A stretch of DNA of 44,363 nt from contig JAEKLF010000064.1 in NCBI GenBank assembly GCA_019509985.1, forward strand, positions 1 through 44,363, written 5' to 3'. Shown here piece after piece: positions 18,135-28,502 of the stretch. Every line of letters starts with the position of its first letter. Positions within the stretch are counted from its first letter, which is position 1. The notes beneath the pieces are model-generated. The model did no database searches, had not been told where the DNA came from, and worked only from the letters and a program-made list of their open reading frames with translations. The position numbers and the translations under genes were made by a program. Source of the DNA: Burkholderiales bacterium (GTDB lineage: Bacteria; Pseudomonadota; Gammaproteobacteria; Burkholderiales; Burkholderiaceae_C).

Positions 18135-19907
18135 ATGCCACGCAAGACCGACGCCACGCGTTTGCGCGTTCCTGCTTTCCTGTGCCCGCTTCTGGCCACC
18201 GCCTTGCTGGCCGCGCCACTGCTGGCCGCTGCGGCACCGGCCGCCGCGCCGGACTTCGGCCCCAACGTCCACGTGCTGAGCCCGACGACGCCGGGCCTGC
18301 AGCAGCGCGTCCTGGACATCTACGAGGCCCAGCAGCCCAACCACTTCGGGCCGCGGCGCGACGCCATCCTGCTGATGCCGGGCAGCTACGAGAACCTGCG
18401 CATCCCCGTGGGCTTCTTCACCCAGGTGCTGGGCCTGGGTGCGCAGCCGGACGACGTGCACGTCGTCGGCGACCTGCGCTCCACGGCGATGCTGGACAAC
18501 GACAACGCGACGGTCAATTTCTGGCGTGGCGCCGAGAACTTCTCGGTGACGCCGACGCTGGGCATCGGCGACAACACCATGCAGTGGGCCGTGTCCCAGG
18601 CCATCCCGTTCCGGCGCATGCATGTGCGCGGCAACATCCGGCTGAACCAGAAGAACGGCTGGGCCAGCGGCGGCTGGTTCTCGGACGTGCTGGTGGACGG
18701 CCAGGTCAGGTCGGCCACGCAGCAGCAATGGATCTCGCGCAACAGCGAGTGGGGCAGCTGGACGGGCTCGAACTGGAACATGGTCTTCGTCGGCGTACCG
18801 CAGGCGCCGGCCGGTGAATTCCCGACGCCAGGCCAGCGCTACACCCGGGTCGACAAGACGCCGCTGGTGCGCGAGAAGCCTTATCTCTTCGTCGACAAGG
18901 ACGGTGGCTATGCCGTGCGCGTGCCCGCGCTGCGGCGGGACAGCGCGGGCATCTCCTGGGCGCAGGGCACGCCCGCCGGCAAGACGCTGCCGATAAGCCG
19001 CTTGTTCATCGCGAAGCCGGGCGACACGGCCGCCGCGCTCAATGCCCAGCTCGCGGCCGGCAAGCATCTGCTGTTCACGCCGGGCGAGTACCTGCTGACG
19101 CAGACGCTGCAGATCAGGCGCCCTGGCACGGTGGTGCTGGGCATCGGCTTCCCGACGCTGCGCTCGGACAACGGCCGGCCGCTCGTGAAGACGGCTGATG
19201 TGGACGGGCTGACGATCTCCGGGCTCTTCCTGGACGCGGGCAAGCAGGACTCCGGCGTGCTGATGGAGGTGGGCGAGGCGGGCAGCAGCCGGCGCCACAA
19301 GGCCGACCCCATCGTGCTGCACGACGTCTTCTTCCGCATCGGCGGCGCGGCGCCCGGCCAGGTGGACACAGCGCTGCGCATCAACGCCCACGACACGCTG
19401 GTCGACCACACCTGGATCTGGCGCGCCGACCATGGCCAGGGCGTCGGCTGGACGAGCAATCCCTCCGCCCACGGCTTGGTCGTCAACGGCGAGGACGTGA
19501 CGGTCTATGGCCTCTTCGTCGAACACTTCCAGAAAGAGCAGGTGGTCTGGCGCGGCGACGGCGGGCGGGTCTATTTCTACCAGTCCGAGATCCCCTACGA
19601 CCCGCCGACCCAGATTGAGTGGAGCAGCGCCACCGGCCGCGGCTTCGCGTCGTACCAGGTGGCGGACTCGGTCACGCGCCACGAGGCCTGGGGCCTGGGC
19701 ATCTACAGCGTCTTCCTGAAGCCCGACGTCGTGCTGGACCGCGCCATCGAGGTGCCGGCGAAGCCGGGCGTGCGCCTGCACGACATCATCACGGTCTGCC
19801 TGGTGGACAAGGGCAGCATCGAGCATGTCATCAACGACGCCGGCGACGCCGCGCGCTGCAGGGGTGGCAGCAACACGGCGACGCTGAAGGACTACCCCGC
19901 GAAGTGA
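18135..19907 (+). CDS. Secreted right-handed beta-helix protein (pectate-lyase-3/GH55-like)
   Basis: This encodes 590 residues. A signal peptide (hydrophobic stretch at about 14-36 ending near AAAPAAA) is followed by a mature protein with two beta-helix-like halves. The first carries PGSYENLRIPVGFFTQVLGLG and the second FTPGEYLLTQTLQIRRPGTVVLGIGFPTL, the pattern of paired Pectate_lyase_3 repeats in GH55-type glucanases. Homologues are sometimes labelled 'adenylyl cyclase' or 'coagulation factor 5/8' without basis. A role in polysaccharide binding or cleavage outside the cell is likely; the catalytic residues cannot be placed. It is preceded by operator-like dyads. Confidence 0.75.
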   Translation: MPRKTDATRLRVPAFLCPLLATALLAAPLLAAAAPAAAPDFGPNVHVLSPTTPGLQQRVLDIYEAQQPNHFGPRRDAILLMPGSYENLRIPVGFFTQVLGLGAQPDDVHVVGDLRSTAMLDNDNATVNFWRGAENFSVTPTLGIGDNTMQWAVSQAIPFRRMHVRGNIRLNQKNGWASGGWFSDVLVDGQVRSATQQQWISRNSEWGSWTGSNWNMVFVGVPQAPAGEFPTPGQRYTRVDKTPLVREKPYLFVDKDGGYAVRVPALRRDSAGISWAQGTPAGKTLPISRLFIAKPGDTAAALNAQLAAGKHLLFTPGEYLLTQTLQIRRPGTVVLGIGFPTLRSDNGRPLVKTADVDGLTISGLFLDAGKQDSGVLMEVGEAGSSRRHKADPIVLHDVFFRIGGAAPGQVDTALRINAHDTLVDHTWIWRADHGQGVGWTSNPSAHGLVVNGEDVTVYGLFVEHFQKEQVVWRGDGGRVYFYQSEIPYDPPTQIEWSSATGRGFASYQVADSVTRHEAWGLGIYSVFLKPDVVLDRAIEVPAKPGVRLHDIITVCLVDKGSIEHVINDAGDAARCRGGSNTATLKDYPAK

Positions 19908-20009
19908 CGCGATGTCGGCTCTGTCCGACAGTGGGTCAGCCTGGCCAGCACCTGGGGCGGGAGGGCTGCGGCCTTAGTCTGGGCCCACATTCAAACGTGG
20001 GAGACCGCC

Positions 20010-20228
20010 ATGGGACCGTCCAAGATCATCGCCATCCTGCTGCTCGTGGTGGGCGCCGCCAGCCTCGCCATGGGTGGCTTCAGCTACACCAAGGACAAGA
20101 CCGTGTTGAAGGTCGGCTCGCTGGAGGTCTCGGCCAAGGAGCAGCAGCAGGTCAATGTGCCCGTGTGGCTGGGCGTGGGCGCCATCGCTGTGGGCGGCCT
20201 GTTGCTGGTCCTCGGCCGCCGCAGCTAG
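20010..20228 (+). CDS. Small two-helix membrane protein, copy 2
   Basis: This 72-residue paralogue of the protein at 17214 has the same length, the same two helices and the same FSYTKDKTVLK and GSLEVSAK loop blocks. Differences cluster at the N-terminus and in the short KEQQQVNVP stretch. A GGGAGA ribosome site lies upstream. Together the copies form direct repeats around the DUF924 and beta-helix genes. Its TAG stop shares a CTAG with the convergent coxM stop. Function unknown. Confidence 0.82.
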   Translation: MGPSKIIAILLLVVGAASLAMGGFSYTKDKTVLKVGSLEVSAKEQQQVNVPVWLGVGAIAVGGLLLVLGRRS

Positions 20229-20995
20229 GCAGCGGCGACAGCCCGAGCGGCCAGCTCCGGGATCAGCGCCGCGCGGTACTCCGGCGTGCCGTGCAGGTCG
20301 CTGCTCAGTCCATCGGCGCTGAGCTTGACGGCCCGCGCCGCGGTCGCGCTCCAGTCGCGGGCCAGCGCCTGCTCCAGCTCGGCACTGCGGAACACGCCCG
20401 GCCCTGCGCCGGTGACGGCCACGCGCACGCCGGTATCCAGGCGCGCGACGAACACGCCGACCAACGAGAAACGTGAGGCGGGCTGCTTGAACTTCTGCCA
20501 GGCCGCCGCCTTCGGGATGGGGAAGCTGACCGCGATGATCAGTTCGCCGTCCTGCAGCGCCGTCGTGAACAGGCCCTGGAAGAAGTCGTCCGCCGCAATC
20601 GTGCGGCTGCTGGTGTGGATGGTCGCGCCCAGACCCAACACGGCTGCTGGGTAGCAGGCGGCGGGGTCGTTGTTGGCCAGGCTGCCGCCCAGCGTGCCGA
20701 CGTTGCGCACCTGGCGGTCGCCGATGCGGCCGGCCAGGTCGGCCAGCGCGGGAATGGCGCGCTGCACGTCGGTCGACGCGGCGACTGTTGCATGCGTCGT
20801 CGCCGCGCCGATGCGCACCGTCTTGCCGTCGACCGTGATGCCTTGCAGCTCGGGCAGGCGGCGCACGTCGACCAGGCCTTCGGGCGCGGCCAGGCCCAGC
20901 TTGATGGCGCCAAGCAGGGACTGCCCACCGGCCAGGAACTTGTCGTCAGCGCCGAGGCGGGCGGCGGCGACGGAGGATGCGGCTTGGTAGTTCAT
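20225..20995 (-). CDS. coxM: Molybdenum hydroxylase FAD-binding medium subunit (CoxM-like)
   Basis: This encodes 256 residues of the FAD_binding_5 plus CO_deh_flav_C type. The FAD contacts are visible as FLAGGQSLLGAIKLGL, VRNVGTLGGSLANNDPAA and the ATIHTSSRTIAADDFF segment. It passes electrons from the 2Fe-2S clusters of CoxS to FAD. It is 13 bases after coxL on the same strand in S-L-M order. The N-terminus is slightly short for the family, but the flavin motif is complete. It belongs to the same enzyme as the two genes upstream. Confidence 0.94.
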   Translation of the reverse strand: MNYQAASSVAAARLGADDKFLAGGQSLLGAIKLGLAAPEGLVDVRRLPELQGITVDGKTVRIGAATTHATVAASTDVQRAIPALADLAGRIGDRQVRNVGTLGGSLANNDPAACYPAAVLGLGATIHTSSRTIAADDFFQGLFTTALQDGELIIAVSFPIPKAAAWQKFKQPASRFSLVGVFVARLDTGVRVAVTGAGPGVFRSAELEQALARDWSATAARAVKLSADGLSSDLHGTPEYRAALIPELAARAVAAA

Positions 20996-21008
20996 CGTTG
21001 TCGTCTCC

Positions 21009-23363
<2,355 letters not shown>

Positions 23364-23377
23364 GGTTAGGCTCCTGA

Positions 23378-23887
23378 TCAGTTGGGGGCCGAGCTACTCG
23401 CTGCGCTCGGGCGGTCCGCCCCCAAGCCCATTGAGCTTGCGCCGACCTGCACCGCGCGCACGATGTTCTGGTAGCCGGTGCAGCGGCAGATATTGCCCTC
23501 CAGCCCGTCGCGGATCGCCGTCTCGCTGGAACAGTCGTGGTGTTGCACGAGGTCGATCGCGCTCATCACCATGCCCGGCGTGCAGAAGCCGCACTGCAGG
23601 CCGTGGCATTCCTTGAAGGCGGCCTGCATCGGGTGCAGCGTGCCGTCGTTGGCGGCCAGGCCTTCGATGGTGGTGACGGTGGCGCCGTCCGCCTGCACGG
23701 CCAGCATGCTGCAGGCCTTCACGGCGCGGCCATTCAGGTGCACGGTGCAGGCGCCGCATTGCGCGGTGTCGCAGCCGACATGGGTGCCGGTCAGGGCGAG
23801 GTCTTCACGCAGCCACTGCACCAGCAGCTGATCGGGAGCCACGTCGCGGCTGACGGCACGGCCATTGACCGTGATCTGGATCTTCAT
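23378..23887 (-). CDS. coxS: Molybdenum hydroxylase 2Fe-2S small subunit (CoxS-like)
   Basis: This encodes 169 residues. The plant-type 2Fe-2S site is CDTAQCGAC followed by a Cys in VKACSML. The second, all-helical cluster uses CGFC and CRC in QCGFCTPG and NICRCTGY. The ATG at 23887 is preferred over METT at 23899 because GGAG lies before it and MKIQITVNG is the family start. The last 17 or so residues (after VGASS) are not family sequence; they are encoded by a palindromic repeat. First gene of the S-L-M run, divergent from xdhC across 98 bp. Confidence 0.95.
   Translation of the reverse strand: MKIQITVNGRAVSRDVAPDQLLVQWLREDLALTGTHVGCDTAQCGACTVHLNGRAVKACSMLAVQADGATVTTIEGLAANDGTLHPMQAAFKECHGLQCGFCTPGMVMSAIDLVQHHDCSSETAIRDGLEGNICRCTGYQNIVRAVQVGASSMGLGADRPSAASSSAPN
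23382..23425 (-). repeat. Palindromic repeat type II, single copy at the coxS 3' end
   Basis: Perfect 8-base arms TTGGGGGC (23382-23389) and GCCCCCAA (23418-23425) surround a core, GAGCGCAGCGAGTAGCTC on the minus strand. The core and the following CCCCAACTGA are also found in the 60-bp tandem repeats at 36505. In coxS the final TGA is the stop codon. Confidence 0.75.
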
Positions 23888-23932
23888 CGTCGTCTCCATC
23901 GTTGTGGGGACGATGCTGTTCCTGCCTGCAGC

Positions 23933-23969
23933 GCTTGTGATTGCCGATTACCCTAGTGGAAATACAAGC
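23933..23969. promoter_or_regulatory. Divergent coxS/xdhC control region with GCTTGT/ACAAGC dyad
   Basis: Six-base inverted arms GCTTGT (23933-23938) and ACAAGC (23964-23969) surround 25 bases in the shared intergenic region. This could be a regulator site. No convincing sigma-70 boxes can be assigned by eye. Confidence 0.25.
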
Positions 23970-23985
23970 TGGGGATACGCGAGCG

Positions 23986-24966
23986 ATGGACAACCTCGAC
24001 CTGAGCGTGCTGCGCACGGCCGCCGGCTGGCGCGCCGAGTCGCGCGGCGTGGTGCTGGGCACCATCACGCGCACCTGGGGCTCGGCGCCGCGGCCGGTGG
24101 GTTCTCTGGTCGCCGTGCGGGATGACGGTTTGATCGCAGGCTCGGTGTCGGGCGGCTGCATCGAGGACGACCTGGTCGCCCAGTTGCGCGCCGGCAGCCT
24201 GCAACTGGCCCGGCCCACGCCGCTGCGTTACGGCGTTGGCGCCGAGGAGGCGCGCCGCTTCGGCCTGCCCTGCGGCGGCACGCTGGAGCTGATGTTGGAG
24301 CCGCTGGGACCGCAGTCGGGCGTGGATGAGTTGCTGGCGCGGCTGGAACGCGGCGAGCGCGTGAGGCGCACGCTGAACCTGGCCAGCGGCGCCGCCACGC
24401 TGGCCGACGCCGACCCCGGTGCCGACACGCTGACGCTGAGCGACACCCAGCTCGTCAGCCACCACGGCCCGCAATGGCGGCTGCTGGTCATCGGCGCCGG
24501 CCAGATGACCGACTACTTGGCGCAGATGGCGCTGGCGCTGGGTTATGGCGTGACGGTATGCGACCCGCGCGCCGAGTACGCCGACGGCTTTGCGCTCGCC
24601 GGCGTCACGCTGACGCGAGACATGCCCGATGACGTCGTGACTGCCTTCAAGCCCGACGGCGCCACGGCCATCGTCGCGCTGACCCACGATCCCAAGCTCG
24701 ACGACCTCGCGTTGATGGAGGCGCTGAAGAGTCCGGCCTTCTATGTCGGCGCCATCGGCTCCCGCGTCAACCAGGCCAAGCGCCGCGCGCGGCTGGCCGA
24801 ACACTTCGGCCTGACCGAAGCCCAGCTCGACCGCCTGCACGGCCCCGTGGGCCTGGACATCGGCGCCCGCACGCCGCCGGAGATCGCACTGAGCATCCTG
24901 GCGGAGATGACGGCGGTGCGGTATCGCGCAGCCGGCGCTCGTCCCGAGGCCGGCTGCGGCGTTTGA
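23986..24966 (+). CDS. xdhC: XdhC/CoxI family molybdenum hydroxylase maturation protein
   Basis: This encodes 326 residues. The N-terminal XdhC_CoxI domain (about 10-90) contains GSAPRPVGSLVAVRDDG and GSVSGGCIEDDL. A C-terminal Rossmann-like domain starts with VIGAGQMTDYLAQMA and ends with GAIGSRVNQAKRRARL and GLDIGARTPPEIALSI. XdhC proteins bind the molybdenum cofactor and add the terminal sulfido ligand or deliver it to the apo-enzyme. The divergent position next to coxSLM says it serves that enzyme. The ATG at 23986 is chosen as the family start. Confidence 0.94.
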   Translation: MDNLDLSVLRTAAGWRAESRGVVLGTITRTWGSAPRPVGSLVAVRDDGLIAGSVSGGCIEDDLVAQLRAGSLQLARPTPLRYGVGAEEARRFGLPCGGTLELMLEPLGPQSGVDELLARLERGERVRRTLNLASGAATLADADPGADTLTLSDTQLVSHHGPQWRLLVIGAGQMTDYLAQMALALGYGVTVCDPRAEYADGFALAGVTLTRDMPDDVVTAFKPDGATAIVALTHDPKLDDLALMEALKSPAFYVGAIGSRVNQAKRRARLAEHFGLTEAQLDRLHGPVGLDIGARTPPEIALSILAEMTAVRYRAAGARPEAGCGV

Positions 24967-24974
24967 CCGGCGCG

Positions 24975-25116
24975 TTGTATTTCGGGCCGAGCGCCGGGCC
25001 GCCCCAAGCCGGCCCGCTTGAGGCTGCTTGCGGCTCGATGCCGCAAGCAGCTTCGTCCCCTCGGGGGACCGACCGGACTCGGCCGCGTTCAGCAGGGCGA
25101 GACCGGGCGAGGGGCT
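24975..25116 (+). repeat. Modular palindromic repeat, copy C
   Basis: Same orientation and block order as copy B. The stem-loop at 25023-25051 has perfect 12-base arms (GCTGCTTGCGGC), loop TCGAT. It ends with GGGCGAGGGGC directly at the stop codon of the convergent gene. It fills the gap between convergent xdhC and the gene at 25117. Confidence 0.82.
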
Positions 25117-25749
25117 TCATTTCATCGTGTACCCACGCCCATACATGCAGGCCTCCACCGCGCGGTTGAACACGCTGCTGTCGGCCTGCGCATTCGGCTG
25201 CGTCGTCGCCCAGCGGTTGCAGTCTCGGCGGTCGTTCTCCAACTGCTCGGTGGTCTGCCCGTTGCGCGGATAGATGATGGGCTCGGCCTTGGGTGCGGGC
25301 GGCGGCGGGGCCGGCATGACCTGGGCCGTCGCGGCCTCGGGCGGTGGTGCGGTGACGACATAGCCCTCGGGCACTGGCCGGTAGTACACGCCGTTGGCGT
25401 AGTAGTAGGGCAGGCCGCCCAGCGTCAGCGTCACATACGACGGCGGCAGCAGCGGGATGACGACGCCGAACGGCGGCGCCACGACGCGATAGCGCGGCCC
25501 GTAGGGCTGGTACCAGACGCCGCCGTGGAACCAGTAGCGGCCGGGGCCGGCGCCCACGATGACGGCGCCACGCGGCACGTAGGGTGCAACGTAGCCAGGC
25601 GCCGGGTAGTAGTGGTCGTGGTGGTAGCGGTTGTCGAACACCATGCCGATGCTGACGCGGCCATGGACGTCGGCGTGGGCCAGCGGGGCGGCGAGTGCAG
25701 CGCTCAGCGCGAGCAGGGCCGCGGCGGAGGAATGGAGCAGGGTCTTCAT
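25117..25749 (-). CDS. Exported Tyr/Pro-rich protein (DUF6515-like)
   Basis: This encodes 210 residues. A signal peptide (MKTLLHSSAAALLALSAALAAPLAHA) is followed by a Tyr/Gly/Pro-rich region (HHDHYYPAPGYVAPYVP, GVWYQPYGPRYRV). LPYYYANGVYYRPVPEGYVV then follows, the pattern of DUF6515-type proteins. A Pro/Ala linker leads to a C-terminal motif with two Cys (NDRRDCNRWATTQ...VEACMYGRGYT) that recurs in envelope proteins of this group. It is likely periplasmic or surface-bound; function unknown. The ATG at 25749 is set by the signal peptide. The stop lies at the edge of repeat copy C. Confidence 0.8.
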   Translation of the reverse strand: MKTLLHSSAAALLALSAALAAPLAHADVHGRVSIGMVFDNRYHHDHYYPAPGYVAPYVPRGAVIVGAGPGRYWFHGGVWYQPYGPRYRVVAPPFGVVIPLLPPSYVTLTLGGLPYYYANGVYYRPVPEGYVVTAPPPEAATAQVMPAPPPPAPKAEPIIYPRNGQTTEQLENDRRDCNRWATTQPNAQADSSVFNRAVEACMYGRGYTMK

Positions 25750-25868
25750 CGTCTTCAACCAGGAGCCAGGGAGGAAATCCAACGTCGCCAGACTGGGCTG
25801 CGTGCACTGCGGGGGTATTTCGGCAACGTAAAGTTCACCGCTCTCCCGCCCGACCGCCGCCACTCGCC

Positions 25869-26495
25869 ATGATCGAACTGCACTACTACCCCAGCAACGC
25901 CAGCTTCGCGCCGCACATCCTGCTCGAGGAAATGGGCGTCCCTTTCACGCTGCGCACGGTGGACCGGGCGAACAACGAGCACAAGTCGCCGGCCTACCTG
26001 AAGCTCAACCCCAATGGCCTGATCCCGGTGCTGGTCGACGGCGACCTGGTGCTCTACGAGACGGCCGCCATCCTGATGCACCTGGCTGATTGCCATCCCG
26101 GCTTTGCGCCGGCGCCCGGCACGGCCGAGCGGGCCCAGTACTACAAGTGGATGGTCTGGTTGACCAACACGCTGCAGGCCATGCTGATCCACTACTTCTA
26201 CCCGGACCGCATGGCCGCCAACGCCGACGAGGTGAAGGCGCGCGCCGAGGCCCAGGTTGTGTCGATGCTGGACCAGATGGATGCCGAGCTGGCCCGCCAC
26301 GGCGGGCCGTGGTTCCTGGGCGAGGCCTACACGGCCGTCGACCCGCTGGCCTTCATGCTGTGCCGCTGGACGCGCATGCAGGCCAACCCGGCCAAGACGC
26401 GGCCGGCGCTGGGCGCCTACCTGAAGCGGGTGTTCGAGCGGGCGGCGACGCAGCGCGTCGTCGCCAAGGAAAAGCTGCCCGACCCGGTGTATTGA
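25869..26495 (+). CDS. Glutathione S-transferase family protein
   Basis: This encodes 208 residues. The N-terminal thioredoxin-like domain (IELHYYPSNASFAPHILLEEMGVPF) contains the glutathione-contact block NPNGLIPVLVDGDLVLYETAAIL. The helical C-terminal domain ends with RWTRMQANPAKTRPALGAYLKRVFERAATQRV. A Ser (SNAS) replaces the usual catalytic Tyr position, as in beta- and Nu-type bacterial GSTs. It would conjugate or reduce substrates with glutathione in the cytosol; the substrate is unknown. It is divergent from the exported protein at 25117 and converges on sppA. Confidence 0.92.
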   Translation: MIELHYYPSNASFAPHILLEEMGVPFTLRTVDRANNEHKSPAYLKLNPNGLIPVLVDGDLVLYETAAILMHLADCHPGFAPAPGTAERAQYYKWMVWLTNTLQAMLIHYFYPDRMAANADEVKARAEAQVVSMLDQMDAELARHGGPWFLGEAYTAVDPLAFMLCRWTRMQANPAKTRPALGAYLKRVFERAATQRVVAKEKLPDPVY

Positions 26496-26498
26496 TTC

Positions 26499-26533
26499 AG
26501 GGAGCGCCGTGAAGGGCCTGTTCGGGGCTCCCT
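26499..26533. terminator. Terminator-like hairpin between gst and sppA
   Basis: Arms AGGGAGC (26499-26505) and GCTCCCT (26527-26533) surround a 21-base loop between two convergent genes. The right arm touches the sppA stop. There is no long T-run on either strand, so it is a weak or factor-assisted terminator at best. Confidence 0.4.
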
Positions 26534-28416
26534 TAAGGAACGCCGCACAGGCAGTGAACCGCGGCGGCCCTGTCCCACTGGCCGCGCGCGGCAAGCCTGG
26601 ACAGTTCCTTCAGCGCGGCCATCTCCTCGATGACCGGCGCCGGCAGGTCATCCAGACCCAGCGCCTGGCCGACGGCCTTGGCCAGCGGCGGCGCCATCAC
26701 GTCGGTCAGCGAGGCCAGCAGCCGCTCGCTGCGGCTCAGGTCACGCTCGACGTAGACGATGCGCGGCTTCTCGCCGTCCTTGAGCTCCAGCTTGGCGAGC
26801 TTGGCGGCCGTCTGCACGGCGTCGTCGAAGCTGCCGAGGCGGTCGACCAGGCCGCGCTCCTTGGCTTGCGAGCCGGTCCAGATGCGGCCCTGCGCCACGG
26901 CGTCGATCTTCTCTGGCGTGCTCTTGCGCGCCTGCGCCGCCAGGCCCGTGAAGCGGGCGTAGATGTTCTCGACGCCGGACTGCACGGCCGCCTGCAGGCG
27001 GGGGTCCAGCGGGCGGCGCGGGTCATAGCCGCCGGCCAGCCAGGTCGTCGTCACGCCGCCTGTGTGCAGCGACAGCTTGTCCATCAGCGCTTCGGCCGTC
27101 GGCAGGATGCCGAACACGCCGATGCTGCCGGTGATGGTGCCCGGGTCGGCGATGACGGCGTCGCTGCTCATCGAGATCCAGTAGCCGCCCGAGGCCGCCA
27201 CGTCGCCCATGGAGACGACGACGGGCTTGCCGGCCTGGCGCGTCAGCTCCAGTTCGCGGCGCACGATCTCGGACGCGAAGGCGCTGCCGCCAGGCGAGTT
27301 CACGCGCAGCACGACGGCCTTGATGGCCTCGTCCTCGCGCGCCTTGCGGATCAGCCGCGCCGTGGAGTCGCCGCCGATGCGGCCCGGGCCGGCGTCACCG
27401 TCGACGATCTCGCCCTCGGCCACGACGATGCCCAGGCCCGGCAGCAGCTTGTTGGGCGTGCCGGCGTCCTTCACATAGGCCATGTACTGGTTCAGCGACA
27501 CCTGGCGGAAGCTCTTGCTCTCCTCGTCCTTGGCGCCTTTGCCGATCAGCAGCTCGCGCATCTGGTCGCGCGTCTTCAGGCCGTCGACGAGCTTCTCCTG
27601 CAGGGCCAGCTGGGCCGGGTCACCCTTCGCGGCGGCCAGGCGCTGCGGCAGCTCTTCGATGCCCTTGGCGATGCTGCCGGCCTGCAGCTTGCGCGCGGCC
27701 TCGATGGTGCCGGTGAAGCCGTTCCACAGCTCGCCATAGACCAGGCCCTCGGCCTCCTGCGTCGCCGGGCTGGGGCCCGTGGCCGTGTAGGGCTCGGCAA
27801 AGCTCTTGTACGTGCCGACCTTCATCACATGGGCGGTCACGCCGATGCGGTCCAGCGCGTCCTTGTAATAGGTGCGCCAGCGGCCGAAGCCCTCCAGCGC
27901 GACCATGCCCATCGGGTGCAGATAGACCTCGCCGGCCTGCGCGGCCAGGAAGTAGCTGCGCTGGCTGTAGTTGTCGGCATAGGCCAGCACCGGCTTGCCG
28001 CTGACCTTGCGGAAGCGCTGCAGCGCCGCGACGACCTCGTGCAGGCCGGCCAGGCCCGCACCGTGCAGCTCCTCGACGTCCAGCAGTACGGCGCTGATCT
28101 TGTCGTCCTTGGCCGCCTGGTCCAGCGCGGCGAGCACGTCGCGCAGCCGTGTCTGGTGCGGCGTGTTCTGGCCCTGGGCCTGGGCCACCAGCTGCTCGCG
28201 CGGGCTGCCGGAGAACTGCTCGACGAGGCTGCCCTCGAGCTTGAGCACGAGCGTGGTCTTGTCACCCAGGGTCTTGGCGCCGCGCGTGATAAGCGCCGTC
28301 ACGACGATGACGATCAGCAGCAGCACGAACAGATTCATCAGCGCGCGACGCGTGCCGTCGAGCAGCCACCAGGCCTTGGAGAACAGCCAGCCAATTGCGG
28401 AGAACACAGACTTCAT
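26533..28416 (-). CDS. sppA: Signal peptide peptidase SppA, 67K type
   Basis: This is a 627-residue S49 protease with one N-terminal membrane helix (about 28-45; [16 protein letters not shown]). It contains the duplicated S49 fold of the long SppA form. The nucleophile is in [13 protein letters not shown] (second half) and the general-base Lys in [12 protein letters not shown] (first half), matching the E. coli Ser/Lys dyad. NSPGGSA is the substrate-strand motif. It cleaves leftover signal peptides in the inner membrane. Length and order are normal. It stands alone between two plus-strand genes. Confidence 0.96.
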   Translation of the reverse strand: MKSVFSAIGWLFSKAWWLLDGTRRALMNLFVLLLIVIVVTALITRGAKTLGDKTTLVLKLEGSLVEQFSGSPREQLVAQAQGQNTPHQTRLRDVLAALDQAAKDDKISAVLLDVEELHGAGLAGLHEVVAALQRFRKVSGKPVLAYADNYSQRSYFLAAQAGEVYLHPMGMVALEGFGRWRTYYKDALDRIGVTAHVMKVGTYKSFAEPYTATGPSPATQEAEGLVYGELWNGFTGTIEAARKLQAGSIAKGIEELPQRLAAAKGDPAQLALQEKLVDGLKTRDQMRELLIGKGAKDEESKSFRQVSLNQYMAYVKDAGTPNKLLPGLGIVVAEGEIVDGDAGPGRIGGDSTARLIRKAREDEAIKAVVLRVNSPGGSAFASEIVRRELELTRQAGKPVVVSMGDVAASGGYWISMSSDAVIADPGTITGSIGVFGILPTAEALMDKLSLHTGGVTTTWLAGGYDPRRPLDPRLQAAVQSGVENIYARFTGLAAQARKSTPEKIDAVAQGRIWTGSQAKERGLVDRLGSFDDAVQTAAKLAKLELKDGEKPRIVYVERDLSRSERLLASLTDVMAPPLAKAVGQALGLDDLPAPVIEEMAALKELSRLAARGQWDRAAAVHCLCGVP

Positions 28417-28502
28417 CGACAGCCACCTTGAGGGTTGATGCGCGACGATTGTGGGGCCCGCGGGCTATAGCATCCGCCGGTCACGTTTTGTAAGGACAAC
28501 AC

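Noticed and set aside
18135..19907. Adenylyl cyclase or coagulation-factor domain, names often attached to such proteins
   Set aside because: No cyclase motif is present. The repeats fit a secreted beta-helix.
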